64,000 nt of DNA from Janthinobacterium rivuli (lineage in GTDB: Bacteria > Pseudomonadota > Gammaproteobacteria > Burkholderiales > Burkholderiaceae_D), in NCBI RefSeq assembly GCF_029690045.1, contig NZ_CP121464.1, positions 2,604,001 through 2,668,000 on the forward strand. The letters run 5' to 3'. Below are positions 63,240-64,000 of the stretch, piece by piece. Positions within the stretch are counted from its first letter, which is position 1, and every line of letters begins with the position of its first letter. The notes beneath the pieces are model-generated. The model was not told where the DNA came from. It did no database searches and was given only the letters and a program-made list of their open reading frames with translations. The translations under genes and the position numbers were made by a program.

Positions 63240-64000
63240 ATGGATAATCTGAACGGCATTGCCGCCTTCGTGCGCGCGGCGGAAACTTCCAGTTATGTGG
63301 CGGCCGGTCGGCTGCTCGGCGTGTCGGCTTCGGCCGTGGGCAAGAGCGTGGCGCGGCTGGAAGAAAAGCTGGGGGTGCGCTTGCTCAACCGCAGCACGCG
63401 GCGCATCAGCCTGAGCAACGAGGGCGCGCTGTTTTACGAGCGCTGCCAGCGCATCCTGGCCGACCTCGGTGATGCCGAGGCGGAACTATCGCACCTGGCC
63501 GAGGCGCCGCGCGGCAAGCTCAAGGTCAGCCTGCCCGTGATCGGCTACCGCATCATCCTGCCCCTGCTGGCGGACTTTACACGGCTGTATCCGGAGATTG
63601 AGCTCGACCTTGATTTCAATGACCGCCTGGTCGACGTGGTGGCCGAAGGCGTCGACGTGGCCGTGCGCAGCGGTACGCTCACCGATTCGCGGCTGATGGC
63701 GCGCGAACTGGGGCCGTTTGCCTTTGCCATCGTCGGTTCGCCCGCGTATTTCGGCCGCCATGGCGTGCCGGCCACGCCGCGCGCGCTGGAAGGGCACGCT
63801 TGCGTGCGCTATAAATTCCCCACCACGGGCAAGCTGCAGGAATGGGCGTTGCAGCGCGCCGGGGGCGACAATGGCGGCGAGTTGCGCTTGCCGACCGCCT
63901 TGACTTGCAACAATATCGAAGCCTTGATCGGCGCCGCCACGCAAGGCGTGGGCCTTGCTTATTTGCCTGACTTTATCGTGCGCGACGCCATCGGACGGGG
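63240..64000 (+). CDS. LysR-family regulator, 3' end cut by window
   Basis: 253 codons are visible from the ATG at 63240. The N-terminal winged helix reads MDNLNGIAAFVRAAETSSYV, then GVSASAVGKSVARLEEKLGV and RLLNRSTRRISLSNEGALFY, the 'AaeR/DmlR' branch of LysR proteins; the ligand-binding domain begins near residue 88 (GKLKVSLPVIGYRIILPLLA) and the frame is still open at 64000 (LPDFIVRDAIG). It is divergent from the MFS transporter, whose gene it probably controls. About 40-50 residues should be missing at the end. Confidence 0.9.
   Translation, partial: MDNLNGIAAFVRAAETSSYVAAGRLLGVSASAVGKSVARLEEKLGVRLLNRSTRRISLSNEGALFYERCQRILADLGDAEAELSHLAEAPRGKLKVSLPVIGYRIILPLLADFTRLYPEIELDLDFNDRLVDVVAEGVDVAVRSGTLTDSRLMARELGPFAFAIVGSPAYFGRHGVPATPRALEGHACVRYKFPTTGKLQEWALQRAGGDNGGELRLPTALTCNNIEALIGAATQGVGLAYLPDFIVRDAIGR

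Overview
The window reads as a chromosomal segment of a high-GC betaproteobacterium, most likely Burkholderiales/Oxalobacteraceae (Janthinobacterium, Massilia or Duganella type). I infer this from base composition, gene content (UbiUVT, a LamB/MalEFGK maltose locus, a LacI regulon, T6SS VgrG) and protein flavour; no database was consulted. Coding density is high, many genes overlap by ATGA, and no rRNA, tRNA, prophage or CRISPR array is visible. One intact insertion sequence (IS1595 type) and several small interspersed palindromic repeats are present.

Layout. 1-5 kb: 5'-part of a type VI secretion vgrG, a periplasmic unknown, a DUF2325-like protein behind a Fur-box-like site, and a membrane-anchored TlpA-type thioredoxin. 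5-10 kb: a dmeR-dmeF cobalt/nickel efflux pair with its operator, an aldehyde dehydrogenase pseudogene, a CGNR zinc-finger regulator divergent from a secreted alpha/beta hydrolase with a striking double operator, and phnA/yjdM. 10-18 kb: an RlmN-like radical-SAM methylase, an orphan TrpF-like protein, a LysR regulator, and a 1351-residue Pls/PosA-type single-module NRPS with its own phosphopantetheinyl transferase (candidate cationic poly-amino-acid synthetase). 18-30 kb: a set of genes for life without oxygen: class III ribonucleotide reductase whose glycyl-radical domain is a separate 65-residue protein, NrdG, O2-independent ubiquinone synthesis (ubiU, ubiV, ubiT), a metal-binding HMA protein, and two AspT antiporters plus aspartate 4-decarboxylase; several FNR-like boxes are scattered among them. 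30-35 kb: a TolC-HlyD-permease-permease exporter without its own ATPase.

35.5-43.3 kb is the least explained region: seven tightly packed genes encode a MoxR AAA+ ATPase, three proteins I do not recognise, an HEIGHH plus vWA protein, a PaaK-like adenylate-forming enzyme and a NadR-like NMN adenylyltransferase/ribosylnicotinamide kinase. It is the best candidate here for an undescribed system. It is followed by the IS1595 element, which sits exactly in the T-tract of a terminator belonging to a TonB-dependent receptor gene.

47.8-61.5 kb: metY, then a maltose/maltodextrin regulon (aglA-malK-malE-malF-malG-amylase-pfkB, lacI-type regulator, lamB) controlled by repeated CAAAGCGCTTTG operators placed inside two near-identical promoters, with a REP-like repeat between malE and malF. 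The window closes with an MFS transporter divergent from a LysR regulator cut by the window edge.
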